DNA of 64,000 nucleotides from Thermosinus carboxydivorans Nor1 (GTDB taxonomy: Bacteria; Bacillota; Negativicutes; Sporomusales; Thermosinaceae): the NCBI RefSeq assembly GCF_000169155.1, contig NZ_AAWL01000006.1, forward strand, positions 62,001 through 126,000. The letters are read 5' to 3'. The position numbers and the translations under genes are program-made. Numbering within the stretch: the stretch's first letter is position 1; each line of letters begins with the position of its first letter. Below the pieces are notes generated by a model. The model did not search any database and was not told where the DNA came from. It saw only the letters and a list, made by a program, of their open reading frames with translations. Positions 17,870-26,323 of this stretch are shown piece by piece.

Positions 17870-17881
17870 TTTCCTAACCCC

Positions 17882-18610
17882 CTATGCCTTCTCGATAATT
17901 TTGGCAAACTCGGCGTACAGCCTTTTTAACTCTGAATTAATCCTTGCGCTTTCCGCCACAGTCTTTGCGAATTTCTGCTCTTTTTTTAGCTGTTCTACCC
18001 GTTTAAGCCTGTCATAGAGCTTTAACATATCGTCCCTGTTATACCATACCTTTGAGACAAGCAATGCCCTCGTCCCAGACCATAAGGAAAGGTTGGATAT
18101 GATATACGCCTTAATCATCATTTCAAGGTAAAAGTCCAGCTTGTTGCCCCTGTTTTGGATTCTGTCAAACTCAATGTACTGCCGCATCATAGTATTTGTT
18201 TCGTCTGCAAACTGCATGGAAGTAGGGGAGGAGTAAACCATATCCTCGATAACCACCTGCGTCCTGTCGTTTAAGTTCAACCTTTTGTGACAAAAACAAA
18301 AAACTTGACAATTGGTATGGTCATAAAATCTGATTACGCATAACGGTTTGACCAACCGCTGCATGATGTTTCCTACAAAGTTGGCATTTTTCAACTCGGT
18401 CAAACGGACACTGAAAAACAGAATCGCCTGGCAGTCGTATTCGTCATTGATCAGCGAGGGGATGTCCTCCCCTGCAATCTGATATAACAGCTTTATTTCA
18501 ATTACTGCTTCCCTGAACCTTTTTTTCTCCTTTTGGGTCAGGTCAGCAGTCATAAATGTCTTTATGGTAAATGTCTTATTTATCTCATATACACTGGGTA
18601 TCGCCAGCAT
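17882..18610 (-). CDS. DUF4391-like protein of the helicase/type III locus
   Basis: 242 residues from the ATG at 18610, after GGGGTGA; the frame extends upstream but overlaps the helicase gene. It starts MLAIPSVYEINKTFTIKTFM, then has a mixed alpha/beta domain with a conserved-looking IEIKLLYQIAGE segment (Glu-x-Lys) that resembles a nuclease-type motif, and a C-terminal Lys/Glu coiled-coil (RLKRVEQLKKE...). From memory this is DUF4391, a family found beside such helicases and Mod/Res genes; function unknown. It lies 10 bases after the helicase gene stop, so it belongs to the same operon. Confidence 0.7.
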   Translation of the reverse strand: MLAIPSVYEINKTFTIKTFMTADLTQKEKKRFREAVIEIKLLYQIAGEDIPSLINDEYDCQAILFFSVRLTELKNANFVGNIMQRLVKPLCVIRFYDHTNCQVFCFCHKRLNLNDRTQVVIEDMVYSSPTSMQFADETNTMMRQYIEFDRIQNRGNKLDFYLEMMIKAYIISNLSLWSGTRALLVSKVWYNRDDMLKLYDRLKRVEQLKKEQKFAKTVAESARINSELKRLYAEFAKIIEKA

Positions 18611-18620
18611 AGCTTCACCC

Positions 18621-21600
18621 CTATTCCACCACCAGGAAAGATATAAGCTCAAAATCATCGGAGCTTGAGTTGGCAAATTCGTTGTTATATCCTCCGAAGT
18701 CAAAGATGGTCATTTCCGCTTTTTTATCCTCATCCCCCTGGATTGCTTCAATCGCCTTATTGAGCAACCTTGAATAAAAGGACATATCCTCGGCATTTTT
18801 GGTACGGCTGTTAAATTTTTTGAACAACTCGGGATCAGGCTTTGCTTTGCCATAAGCAATCTTCCTGAACTCCCTTAAGGCCTCACGGGCATTGGCACTG
18901 CCGTAGTAAATCTCACCATCATTGCTGATATACATTACATAGTACGGGTAAAGCGAGCTTTCGTTTGCTGGTTTTGCCACCTCGTTTTGATGCCTAAAGC
19001 AAAAGATGCAGCCCTTCTTTTCCCCTTCAGTTACAGAGTACACACCCCTGGGTACCCGCATAATCTCTGTGTTATTCTTGATATATCTCGAAAGCTCATA
19101 AATGTAATCATTCATATTCAGGTCGGTCAGGGAGATGTTATCATTCAGTTCATCAATTTCGATAACCTCTTTCTGCAACCGTTCCAGCTGTTTTTTTCTG
19201 AAGAGAAAATCATTCATTTCAGGGGAGAGAAAATCCTCATCCCCTGAGGCCGTTAAGTTTACCGCCATCATTTTCCCTTTTACCCTCTGTTCAAGCTGTA
19301 AATAATCATTGAGAGCCAGATTGGGAAAGAAGTTGATCATAGCAATCTTTTTGTTTTGGCTGCCAATGCGGTCTATCCTGCCGAAACGCTGGATAAGCAC
19401 AACGGGATTCCACTGGATGTCATAGTTAATGACGGCATCGCAGTCCTGCAGGTTTTGTCCCTCGGAAATACAGTCAGTGGCAATAAGCACATCGATCTGC
19501 TCATGCTTCGGCAGGTCCTGACCCAGCTTAGACTTTGGCGAAAAGTGTCGCAGAATGGTGTTAAACTCACAGCGGATATTTTTCATCGTTGTCCGCGGAT
19601 CTCCAGAACCAGTAATGCATGCTACATTAATTCCATGTTTTGAAAGCTCATCAGCAATGCTGTCATACAGATAATTAGCAGTATCAGCAAAAGCAGAAAA
19701 GATAAGCATTTTTCTGTTTCCTGGGTTATAAGGGGTCTTGATGATCTTGTTAACAATAATTTCTTCAAGCTTTTTCAGCTTTGCGTCCCTTTTTTCATTC
19801 AATACCTGTAAAACATTCCTGTACAAACCTTCCAACATTTCCTTGTCGTAGTATAAATCCTCCAGGAAATCCGCTGCAATCAAATGTTCCACCTTAATCT
19901 CATATTTATAGTCAAGGGTAACATCTTCTTCAACATATTCTTCTCCCGCAAGCTCCACTTCTCCCGAATTACAGCGTGATATGACCTCAATATAGCTGTC
20001 AATTCTGGCGATAAGCCTCCTGATGGTTTCACCAAAAGCAAAAACAGAGCTTTCGAGGCGTTTGAACAAGTTAAATCTATGCAAGCGGGCATTGATAAGC
20101 TCGCGATTTTCGTGGTAGAACAACACCCTCTCCCCATAGACGGTCTGGTATTTTTTACGGTAATATTCCTTGTATTCGGACTTTATGTAGGACATAGGAG
20201 AATAAACCGCCAGTTTCAATGACTCCAATATTTCATTCGTTTCCGCAAAATTAAGCAGTTCTCCTTTTGTATCTATTTCTGGATAATATGTCTCTGGCGG
20301 TAGTTTTTCTGGAAATTTGCCAATATTGTCATTTCCGTAGTATCCAGTAATATGTTTTCTGCTCCGAGAAATAGTAACCATCTCCAGCAGTTTATAGAAG
20401 TCCGCGGGAAGCCTGTCCAGGAGATCGTTTTTTGACCGTTCTTCAGTTTTAAGCCAGTCATTGATTTCCTTCTGCGTTTTGCGGAGTAGGTTGGATATAC
20501 TTGGTATTCCCGCTTCTTCAAAGGCATGGTCTCTATCGGCAGTGATAATGCTTATTTGGTTTTTCAGGTCTATGAGCGAGTTGTTGACGGGAGTTGCCGA
20601 CAGCATCAGTACCTTTGTCCCATGTCCCTTTTTAATAATATCATTCATGAGTTTCATATAGCGGCTCATATGTTCAATGTCTTCGTTTCGGTTGCGGAAG
20701 TTATGGGATTCGTCGATGACCACCAGGTCGAAATTGCTCCAGTTCACACGGGATAAATCTATACCGCTTCTGGAATAACCCTTTGTCCTTGTCAAATCTG
20801 TATGGCAAAGGATTTTATAGTTAAAGTTATCCTTTATAAAGGCGTTGTCTATGTATGGGTTTTTGAAGGAATCCCAGTTATCATAGAGCTTGGCAGGGCA
20901 TAAAACCAGCACATTATCTTCCCGAAGCTCGAAGTATTTAATTACGGCCAAAGCCTCAAAGGTTTTTCCCAGACCAACACTGTCGGCAATGATGCACCCA
21001 TTGTATTTATTTATCTTTTGAATGGCGGAAACAACAGCATCTTTCTGAAAATCATAGAGACTGTTCCAGATGACAGACTTTTTAAAACCTGTTTTATCCT
21101 TTTCAAAGCGCTCCACACCACTATCAAGCTGACTGCCGAAAAGCTCTTTCAGTGTAAAATAGTACAGGAATTCGGGAGAATAGTCTTTGTAAACATAATT
21201 AAGGCTTTCAAGCAACTGTGTTTTGTAATCCTCGGTATAATCATCGCTGTTCCAGATGATATTAAATAACCTCTGAAAATGCTCAAGCTGCGATTTTTCG
21301 GTGACAGCAGAATTAAAATGGATGGGCGCCAGCTCTCCACGCTTTGTTTTCCTCGATACTTCAAGGGATGATGTGCCATGTATAGCAATCTCATCATCAA
21401 TCATGATAATGTTCCCTGTTATTTTCCCTGGGTCTTTTGCCTTACGCACATTTACATGTTTTTGGATAAAATCATACATGGATTTCGCTTTGGCAAAATG
21501 CTGGAGCTTGTTTTTCTGGATGATGTCATACGAATTAAAAAACAAGTCTGTATCGTTTTGCCTAATCTCAAACTCACGAGGCAGTTCGCGCCCAGCAGGC

Positions 21601-21785
21601 ACATAAGCAGTATTGCGTATAATAAAATTGATTTTCTCAACATTTTTAAGATTTTTGGAAAGTTCGCTAAATACCGATAATGTAAGTTTGTCATTAATGA
21701 TATTTATTTTCCTGCCCTTTCTTTCTTTTAGCACTTCATTTATTTTTGCTATCAATTGTTCATTAGAACTTATAACTTCATTCAT
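18621..21785 (-). CDS. SNF2-type SF2 helicase with degenerate PLD-like N terminus
   Basis: About 1054 residues from the ATG at 21785, 8 bases after a G-rich site; ATGs at 21803 and 21827 are less well supported. The N-terminal ~200 residues (MIDDEIAIHGTSSLEV...) resemble a degenerate phospholipase D-like domain. The motor has Walker A DSVGLGKTFEAL, DEAH-type box VIDESHNF, SATPVNNSL, and motifs V/VI (ATDCISEGQNL, QRFGRIDRIG). Proteins of this type remodel or translocate on DNA in phage-defence loci. It is the first gene of the four-gene operon that continues with the DUF4391-like, Mod and Res genes. Confidence 0.85.
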   Translation of the reverse strand: MNEVISSNEQLIAKINEVLKERKGRKINIINDKLTLSVFSELSKNLKNVEKINFIIRNTAYVPAGRELPREFEIRQNDTDLFFNSYDIIQKNKLQHFAKAKSMYDFIQKHVNVRKAKDPGKITGNIIMIDDEIAIHGTSSLEVSRKTKRGELAPIHFNSAVTEKSQLEHFQRLFNIIWNSDDYTEDYKTQLLESLNYVYKDYSPEFLYYFTLKELFGSQLDSGVERFEKDKTGFKKSVIWNSLYDFQKDAVVSAIQKINKYNGCIIADSVGLGKTFEALAVIKYFELREDNVLVLCPAKLYDNWDSFKNPYIDNAFIKDNFNYKILCHTDLTRTKGYSRSGIDLSRVNWSNFDLVVIDESHNFRNRNEDIEHMSRYMKLMNDIIKKGHGTKVLMLSATPVNNSLIDLKNQISIITADRDHAFEEAGIPSISNLLRKTQKEINDWLKTEERSKNDLLDRLPADFYKLLEMVTISRSRKHITGYYGNDNIGKFPEKLPPETYYPEIDTKGELLNFAETNEILESLKLAVYSPMSYIKSEYKEYYRKKYQTVYGERVLFYHENRELINARLHRFNLFKRLESSVFAFGETIRRLIARIDSYIEVISRCNSGEVELAGEEYVEEDVTLDYKYEIKVEHLIAADFLEDLYYDKEMLEGLYRNVLQVLNEKRDAKLKKLEEIIVNKIIKTPYNPGNRKMLIFSAFADTANYLYDSIADELSKHGINVACITGSGDPRTTMKNIRCEFNTILRHFSPKSKLGQDLPKHEQIDVLIATDCISEGQNLQDCDAVINYDIQWNPVVLIQRFGRIDRIGSQNKKIAMINFFPNLALNDYLQLEQRVKGKMMAVNLTASGDEDFLSPEMNDFLFRKKQLERLQKEVIEIDELNDNISLTDLNMNDYIYELSRYIKNNTEIMRVPRGVYSVTEGEKKGCIFCFRHQNEVAKPANESSLYPYYVMYISNDGEIYYGSANAREALREFRKIAYGKAKPDPELFKKFNSRTKNAEDMSFYSRLLNKAIEAIQGDEDKKAEMTIFDFGGYNNEFANSSSDDFELISFLVVE

Positions 21786-21997
21786 TCCGTAAGCCCCCAC
21801 CATATCTTCGCCTATTTTATGTCTCATGAATGCGTGTCAGTGAATTTTTCGGCATTACGCACATACAACCCTCTTGCAGTTTAACCTCTCTCTAATCTAT
21901 TTTGTTGCATTTTGAAATATTTGTCCGGCTATTGCTCAAATTATGTGACCGTAACCTGATTTTACTGGGCCGCTTGGCTTGACATTATTTAGGCAAT

Positions 21998-22358
21998 TTA
22001 ATGGAACTGGAATTTATCCTGTGGGATTTTTCTTTGTTCAGCCATACTTCACAACATTGGTTGCTAATTTAATTAGCTTTTCTGGCACACCTCCCCGGGT
22101 AAGAGCAGTGTCTTTCTCTCCATCTACCTGCCGCAGTTACTCTGGGCAACCTTCGGTAGCAAGGACTTTGCTTTGTAACGCAAGCTCAACCAACTGCCCC
22201 TAGCCTCATTTGCGGTTCGTTTCCCTCAGAACGAAGATTTGCCGCCGACTTCCTTAGGATCCCATCTCGCAATGGGCACCATTGTCTTAGGCTACAGCTA
22301 CTGTTACCTTCGCCGTTCGGGACTTTCACCCTAGAGACAACGCCCATGCCGAGCACAC
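21998..22358 (-). mobile_element. Truncated group IIC intron (5' ribozyme part plus start of maturase ORF)
   Basis: On the reverse strand the element starts at the group II 5' signature GTGTGC (22358), followed by CGGCATGGGCG, then the domain I blocks AGGGTGAAAGTCCCGAAC, AATGAGGCTAGG, AAGTCCTTGCT and TTACCCGGGGAGG. These match, from memory, the sequence order of the Oceanobacillus group IIC intron. A maturase ORF then begins at 22045 (MAEQRKIPQDKFQFH) but stops after 15 codons. Domains V and VI are absent. The intron starts about seven bases beyond a terminator stem, the expected target of group IIC introns. Confidence 0.85.
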
Positions 22359-22364
22359 ATTAAA

Positions 22365-22399
22365 ATAACTTCCGATAACTATAAATTATCGGAAGTTAT
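22365..22399 (-). terminator. Terminator hairpin used as intron target
   Basis: A 14-bp stem (22365-22378 with 22386-22399) around a 7-base loop, followed on the reverse strand by TTTAAT and then the intron 5' end. No gene that it would terminate remains upstream on this strand; it is probably left from a deleted gene. Confidence 0.7.
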
Positions 22400-22492
22400 A
22401 ACCGAAAATACAGTCATGAATTTTGAAACACGAGAAAAACAAAAAACAGTTCACAAATTTTATAATTTCAAATAATAGGACAACCCGCCATA

Positions 22493-22740
22493 GTAGAGTC
22501 CGTATAATTGTGTAAAAAGGAATTAACAAAAGAAGAGCCAATTCAAAATCCTCAGTTAGAATGAAGCGGCAACAACATTCAACGAGAGGTGATTTTGAAA
22601 TGGCTCAATACCAGATTAACATTGATTCGAAAATTTTGCATCAACTTTTTTAAGCAATGCAAAAGATAACGGAATACTTTCGATTAAGGCCGCCATCCGT
22701 TACGGCGGCGGCTGCCCAATACCGCCTCCGTCAGTTGAAG
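22493..22740 (+). mobile_element. IS256-family element remnant (left end and transposase N terminus)
   Basis: A terminal-repeat-like sequence at 22493-22524 (GTAGAGTCCGTATAATTGTG and on) is followed by a ribosome site GAGAGGTG and an ORF from 22600, MAQYQINIDSKILHQLF, typical of IS256-type transposase N termini, which ends at a stop after 17 codons. A second frame then reads SNAKDNG, continuing the homology after a frameshift, before all similarity is lost. The rest of the element is gone. Bases 22741-22862 show no gene. Confidence 0.7.
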
Positions 22741-22862
22741 TGTAGAGGACGTTGGGCCTTTTGAAGATACTATGAAGGAGTATATTCAGCGTTTTATAAT
22801 TGGAGAAAAGTCGTAGATTTAACTGCTGCTTAAGAACATCTAGCATTCATGTTTTTTCAAAA

Positions 22863-22898
22863 AACGCCTCCCCTTGAGCAATCTCAAGGGGAGGCGTT
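22863..22898 (-). terminator. Terminator after the VWA gene
   Basis: Perfect 16-bp GC-rich stem (22863-22878 with 22883-22898) with a 4-base loop. On the reverse strand it is followed by TTTTTTG, 8 bases beyond the stop of the VWA gene. Confidence 0.92.
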
Positions 22899-22905
22899 CG
22901 TTAGA

Positions 22906-23514
22906 CTACTTAGTTTTTCGGGGACTTAGGTATTGATTTCTTTTCTCGCATACCGCTTCGTTTACCTTTAGGTACATAGCCTCGATACCAGCAGTAGAAG
23001 CCTCAAAATTAAAGGCATTGTCAATATGAATGCCAATTTTGTCGGCTTCTTGTTCGACGTCGATATTGGCGCCGAGGAAGATAAACTCCCATCCATATTG
23101 TTCTTGCTGGCGGCGTATCAGTTCTTTAACTTTTCGGTAGGTGAATTCACGGCTGGCATTTTCCAAACCATCTGTCGTAATAACAAATATTACCTTACCG
23201 GGCCGTTCACTTTCATTGGTTTTTGACAGCCTGTAATTAACATCCACAATAGTCTTGCCAATCGCGTCGAGAAGAGCCGTACACCCGCGGACATAATATT
23301 CGTTTTCGGTTAGTTTAACACCTTTGACATCGATGCCGTTCCACAAAATTTCATATTCGTGATCAAACAAAATCACCGTAAGTAGTGTCCGCCCTTCCAA
23401 TTGGGCCTGTTTTGCGATAAATTCATTGAAACCCCTTATGGTAGACCTTTCAAGTCCCCCCATCGAACCGCTCCGGTCGAGCAGAAAAATTATTTCGGTT
23501 AAGTTGGCGTTCAA
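22906..23514 (-). CDS. von Willebrand factor A (VWA) domain protein
   Basis: 202 residues from the TTG at 23514, which sits at a proper distance from AAGGGG; a GTG at 23523 is only inside that site. A single VWA domain with a complete metal site: DRSGS (residues 13-17), Thr79 in GCTALLDA and Asp115 in ITTDGLENAS. No signal peptide, so it is cytosolic. Such stand-alone TerY-like VWA proteins usually act as metal-dependent scaffolds in stress or defence complexes. It is transcribed divergently from the HTH-like gene at 23613, across a palindromic operator. Confidence 0.88.
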   Translation of the reverse strand: MNANLTEIIFLLDRSGSMGGLERSTIRGFNEFIAKQAQLEGRTLLTVILFDHEYEILWNGIDVKGVKLTENEYYVRGCTALLDAIGKTIVDVNYRLSKTNESERPGKVIFVITTDGLENASREFTYRKVKELIRRQQEQYGWEFIFLGANIDVEQEADKIGIHIDNAFNFEASTAGIEAMYLKVNEAVCEKRNQYLSPRKTK

Positions 23515-23529
23515 ACGTATCACCCCTTA

Positions 23530-23567
23530 ACTTGTTTTGTTTGCTATAATAATAGCTAAAAACAAGT
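23530..23567. promoter_or_regulatory. Palindromic operator over divergent promoter
   Basis: ACTTGTTTT at 23530-23538 mirrors AAAACAAGT at 23559-23567 around a TATAAT at 23545-23550. It lies between the divergent VWA and HTH-like genes, as expected for autoregulation by the HTH-like product. A second small hairpin, GTCGCC/GGCGAC (23576-23592), sits just before the GGAGG ribosome site of the gene at 23613. Confidence 0.55.
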
Positions 23568-23612
23568 AAGAAGTGGTCGCCTGCGAGGCGACAATGCGGA
23601 GGTACGGCCATA

Positions 23613-24110
23613 ATGCTAAGTAAAGAAATACGCCAGGCACTCGCAGAATATGTTAATCAACATAAAAATATATACACTACATACGCTCTCCAGGACAATA
23701 CACGCGACTACGGTCTTGCTTATAGTATCGCTTACGAAGAAGTTAAAGATTTTATAGAAACCAAGCAAAAGCGAACATTTAAGCAGGTCTTATTCCATTT
23801 TATTGACAGCAAAAACATGAGCGACGCGGAAATATATCGCAAGGCAAATATCGACCGCAGGCACTTTCATAAAATCCGCTCAAAACCCGATTATCGTCCC
23901 GGCAAAAGCACGATTATCGCCATCGCCTTGGCCCTCGAACTTGATAAAAACGACACGATAACGCTGTTAAATTCCGCCGGTTATACTTTGTCGGACAGTG
24001 ACGCGTTTGATTTGGTAATCCAATTTTGCCTGGAGAAAAAAATATATGACATCCATGACGTCAATTTGGCACTGGATTTTATGGGGTTAAAACCGTTGAC
24101 TGGGTGTTAA
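23613..24110 (+). CDS. Helix-turn-helix-like protein divergent from the VWA gene
   Basis: 165 residues, GGAGG ribosome site. The middle (residues 60-125) reads TFKQVLFHFIDSKNMSDAEIYRKANIDRRHFHKIRSK..., which follows the pattern of a lambda-repressor-like HTH (AEIYRKANIDRRHFHKIRS as recognition part) and then GKSTIIAIALALELDKNDTITLLNSAGYTL, the usual closing helices of XRE-type regulators. The N-terminal 50 residues are unassigned. Probably a DNA-binding regulator of itself and of the VWA gene through the palindrome between them. Confidence 0.65.
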   Translation: MLSKEIRQALAEYVNQHKNIYTTYALQDNTRDYGLAYSIAYEEVKDFIETKQKRTFKQVLFHFIDSKNMSDAEIYRKANIDRRHFHKIRSKPDYRPGKSTIIAIALALELDKNDTITLLNSAGYTLSDSDAFDLVIQFCLEKKIYDIHDVNLALDFMGLKPLTGC

Positions 24111-24215
24111 AAAATAAGGCAGGGTAATGCTGTAAAGCTTTATTATCTATGATTGGTTTGGCCCTTTGGATTTCGCTCTCCACATGGTGCCGGTATAGCA
24201 CCTCCAGCCCACTGC

Positions 24216-24300
24216 TCAAGTGGTTTTATTGGCCACGCTCCCTTCAAAAACCTGGTGGGCAATAGGAATACCTTCAGACGTCACTAATAATCCGATGTTA
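24216..24300 (-). pseudogene. Transposase fragment (IS1634/IS4-like)
   Basis: The reverse strand reads IGLLVTSEGIPIAHQVFEG then SVANKTT and a stop. This is the conserved catalytic-core segment around the first Asp region of IS1634/IS4-type DDE transposases (LLV..EGIPIA..VFEGN). Nothing upstream or downstream continues convincingly. It is a decayed insertion sequence. Confidence 0.55.
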
Positions 24301-24372
24301 ATTTTAATTCATAATTCATAACGTTACGCATAGTTTTCATTTGATGATAAATTTCAGTGGCAAAGTTTTCGA

Positions 24373-24750
24373 TTAGCTCGCGTTCCCAGATGATATTTCG
24401 CCATTTCGCCGGTATTTGCCCACCCCGTAATAAGCTCCGGCCAGTTGACCGTATACCGCACCGGTAGTGTCGGCGTCATCCCCTAAGTTTACCGCCAGCA
24501 ATGCTCCCTCTTCAAAAGTATTCGAGTGATAAAACGCCCATAGACCACATAACCACTTCCCTTTATTTGGGGTGGTTTTTTTATTTTATTTGCAGGCATC
24601 AATGCACTCCGCGGCCGCATGGGTCGTACGAGAGCTATCAGCACAATACTTCATTGCCAACGGCGAATTATTGGCGTAGTATAACGCTACCGGGGCCAGC
24701 CGCATGATCGACCCGTTTCCGGCAATATGTGGATCTGCCATTGACGTATC
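24373..24750 (-). pseudogene. ADP-ribosylglycohydrolase family pseudogene
   Basis: Two pieces on the reverse strand are recognisable: AGNGSIMRLAPVALYYAN (24586-24750, then a stop) and [22 protein letters not shown] (24373-24510). Both are signature segments of DraG/ADP-ribosylglycohydrolases; the second holds the metal-binding Asp residues. The N-terminal ~100 residues and the stretch between the pieces are missing, and a terminator-like hairpin lies between them. The living gene would have removed ADP-ribose from a protein or nucleic acid. Confidence 0.75.
24551..24582 (+). terminator. Terminator-like hairpin inside the pseudogene
   Basis: AACCAC (24551-24556) pairs with GTGGTT (24572-24577) and is followed by T5. 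It interrupts the ADP-ribosylglycohydrolase relic, so it probably arrived with an insertion that has since been deleted. Confidence 0.5.
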
Positions 24751-24764
24751 AAAAGATATCTTGC

Positions 24765-24812
24765 TTGCCTTTTGGCAAAGCTTGATTTATAATTTTATCG
24801 AACAAATGTTCT
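24765..24812 (+). promoter_or_regulatory. SOS-controlled promoter with LexA box
   Basis: A -35 TTGCCT at 24765-24770, 17 bases, and a -10 TATAAT at 24788-24793 form a strong sigma-A promoter. CGAACAAATGTTCT at 24799-24812 matches the Firmicute LexA/DinR operator (CGAAC-N4-GTTCG) in all but the last base and overlaps the expected transcription start. It precedes the small-protein/polymerase operon by 16 bases. Confidence 0.85.
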
Positions 24813-24827
24813 TAATTGGAGGTCGCT

Positions 24828-25058
24828 ATGGGTAAGGTTTTTGTCCAAATTACGGCTGAGCATAATGTAAACGGAGAAATCCGCCCCCTGTCCCTGCGCT
24901 GGACCAACGGGCGCATCTACCCGATCGACCGAATCCTGGATGTCCGGCCGGCCGCTTCCCTTAAAGGCGGTGGACAAGGCATGCGGTATACCTGCCGGAT
25001 TGCCGGCAAGGAAGTGTATTTGTTCTGCGACGAAGGCCGCTGGTTTATTGAAAGGTAA
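24828..25058 (+). CDS. Small conserved protein co-expressed with the Y-family polymerase
   Basis: 76 residues from the ATG at 24828, after TTGGAGGT; an upstream TTG in frame lies within that site. The protein is a compact beta-rich domain (MGKVFVQITAEHNVNGEIRPLS, RWTNGRIYPIDRILDVR, GMRYTCRIAGKEVYLF, DEGRWFIER). I do not recognise an enzyme motif. It is the first gene of an SOS operon and lies 21 bases before the polymerase, so an accessory role in translesion synthesis is a fair inference. Confidence 0.8.
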   Translation: MGKVFVQITAEHNVNGEIRPLSLRWTNGRIYPIDRILDVRPAASLKGGGQGMRYTCRIAGKEVYLFCDEGRWFIER

Positions 25059-25079
25059 GCGCCGTTTGGGGGATGTAGC

Positions 25080-26321
25080 GTGGATCGCGTTATTCTTCAC
25101 GTCGATCTGAATAATTTCTATGCCAGCGTCGAGTGTCTCTACCGGCCTGAACTACGGGATAAACCGGTCGCCGTATGCGGCGATGCCGAAGCCCGTCATG
25201 GCATTGTCCTTGCCAAAAACTACCCGGCCAAAGCCTATGGCATCAAGACCGGCGATGTCATTTGGGAAGCAAGGCAAAAGTGCCCTGGCCTGGTGATTGT
25301 ACCGGCAGACTTTGGCAAGTATCTGCGCTTTTCCCGGCTGGCCAGGGCAATATATGACGATTACACCGATCAGGTTGAAAGTTTTGGCATTGACGAGGCC
25401 TGGCTGGACGTTACCGGCTCGGTTGGCTTGTTCGGAGATGGCGAAGCGATCGCCGCCGCCATTCGCCGCCGGGTGCGTGAAGAGCTTGGCATAACGGCGT
25501 CGGTCGGCGTTTCGTGGAACAAAGTTTTTGCCAAACTGGGCAGCGATCGCCAAAAGCCGGACGCTACCACCGTTATTACCAAAGAGAATTTTCGCGAGAT
25601 AGTGTGGCCATTGCCGGTGGAGGAACTATTATATGTCGGCCGGTCAACCCGGCGCAAACTGGCCAACCGGGCGATATTCACCATCGGCGATCTAGCCCGG
25701 CGCAATGTTGAAAACTTAAGGCTCCTGCTGGGCATTTGGGGCGAAACCCTTTGGGGCTTTGCCAATGGCCTCGATACATCGCCGGTACGCCATAGCGGCG
25801 AGGAAAGCATTGTTAAATCCATCGGCAACAGTACGACGACCGTGCGGGACCTGGTTAACATCGAAGATGTCAAGCTGATTGTTTATGTTTTGGCCGAAAG
25901 TGTCGCCGCCCGGCTGCGCAGACACGGCCTAAAATGCACGATTGTGGCGATTAGCGTCCGGGATACGGAGCTTTACTCATTCGAAAGACAAGGCAAGCTC
26001 GGCAGTCCGACTTTCGTTTCCGGCGATATTGCCCACAAAGCCTTGGAACTCTTTACCGCCAACTATCGCTGGGAAAAGCCGGTCCGCAGCCTGGGCGTAC
26101 GGGCCGCCGGCCTGGTGACGGCAAGTGGCAACGTCCAGCTTGATCTGTTTAATCCGGACAAAACAAAGGTCGAAAAGCTGGAACGCACCGTCGATGCCAT
26201 CAGGCGGCGGTTTGGCCATTACAGTATCCAACGGGGAGCGATGCTCATCGATCGGCGGCTAACCGGCTTTAATCCGAAGGACGAGCATGTAATTCATCCG
26301 GTTTCTTTTTTCGGGCGATGA
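25080..26321 (+). CDS. Y-family DNA polymerase (Pol IV / UvrX-like)
   Basis: 413 residues from a GTG after GGGGGAT. Catalytic acids are in place: Asp9 (HVDLNNFYASVE) and Asp105-Glu106 (SFGIDEAWLDVT). The fingers motif is AKNYPAKAYGIKTG and the little-finger domain follows after residue 245. QLDLF at residues 353-357 is a beta-clamp binding peptide. It performs error-prone bypass of DNA lesions. Transcription from the LexA-box promoter upstream makes it part of the SOS response. It ends 2 bases from the convergent gene at 26324. Confidence 0.93.
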   Translation: MDRVILHVDLNNFYASVECLYRPELRDKPVAVCGDAEARHGIVLAKNYPAKAYGIKTGDVIWEARQKCPGLVIVPADFGKYLRFSRLARAIYDDYTDQVESFGIDEAWLDVTGSVGLFGDGEAIAAAIRRRVREELGITASVGVSWNKVFAKLGSDRQKPDATTVITKENFREIVWPLPVEELLYVGRSTRRKLANRAIFTIGDLARRNVENLRLLLGIWGETLWGFANGLDTSPVRHSGEESIVKSIGNSTTTVRDLVNIEDVKLIVYVLAESVAARLRRHGLKCTIVAISVRDTELYSFERQGKLGSPTFVSGDIAHKALELFTANYRWEKPVRSLGVRAAGLVTASGNVQLDLFNPDKTKVEKLERTVDAIRRRFGHYSIQRGAMLIDRRLTGFNPKDEHVIHPVSFFGR

Positions 26322-26323
26322 GC

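Noticed and set aside
12827-21785. Prophage
   Set aside because: No integrase, structural, lysis or replication genes of a phage; the genes form a restriction-type set.
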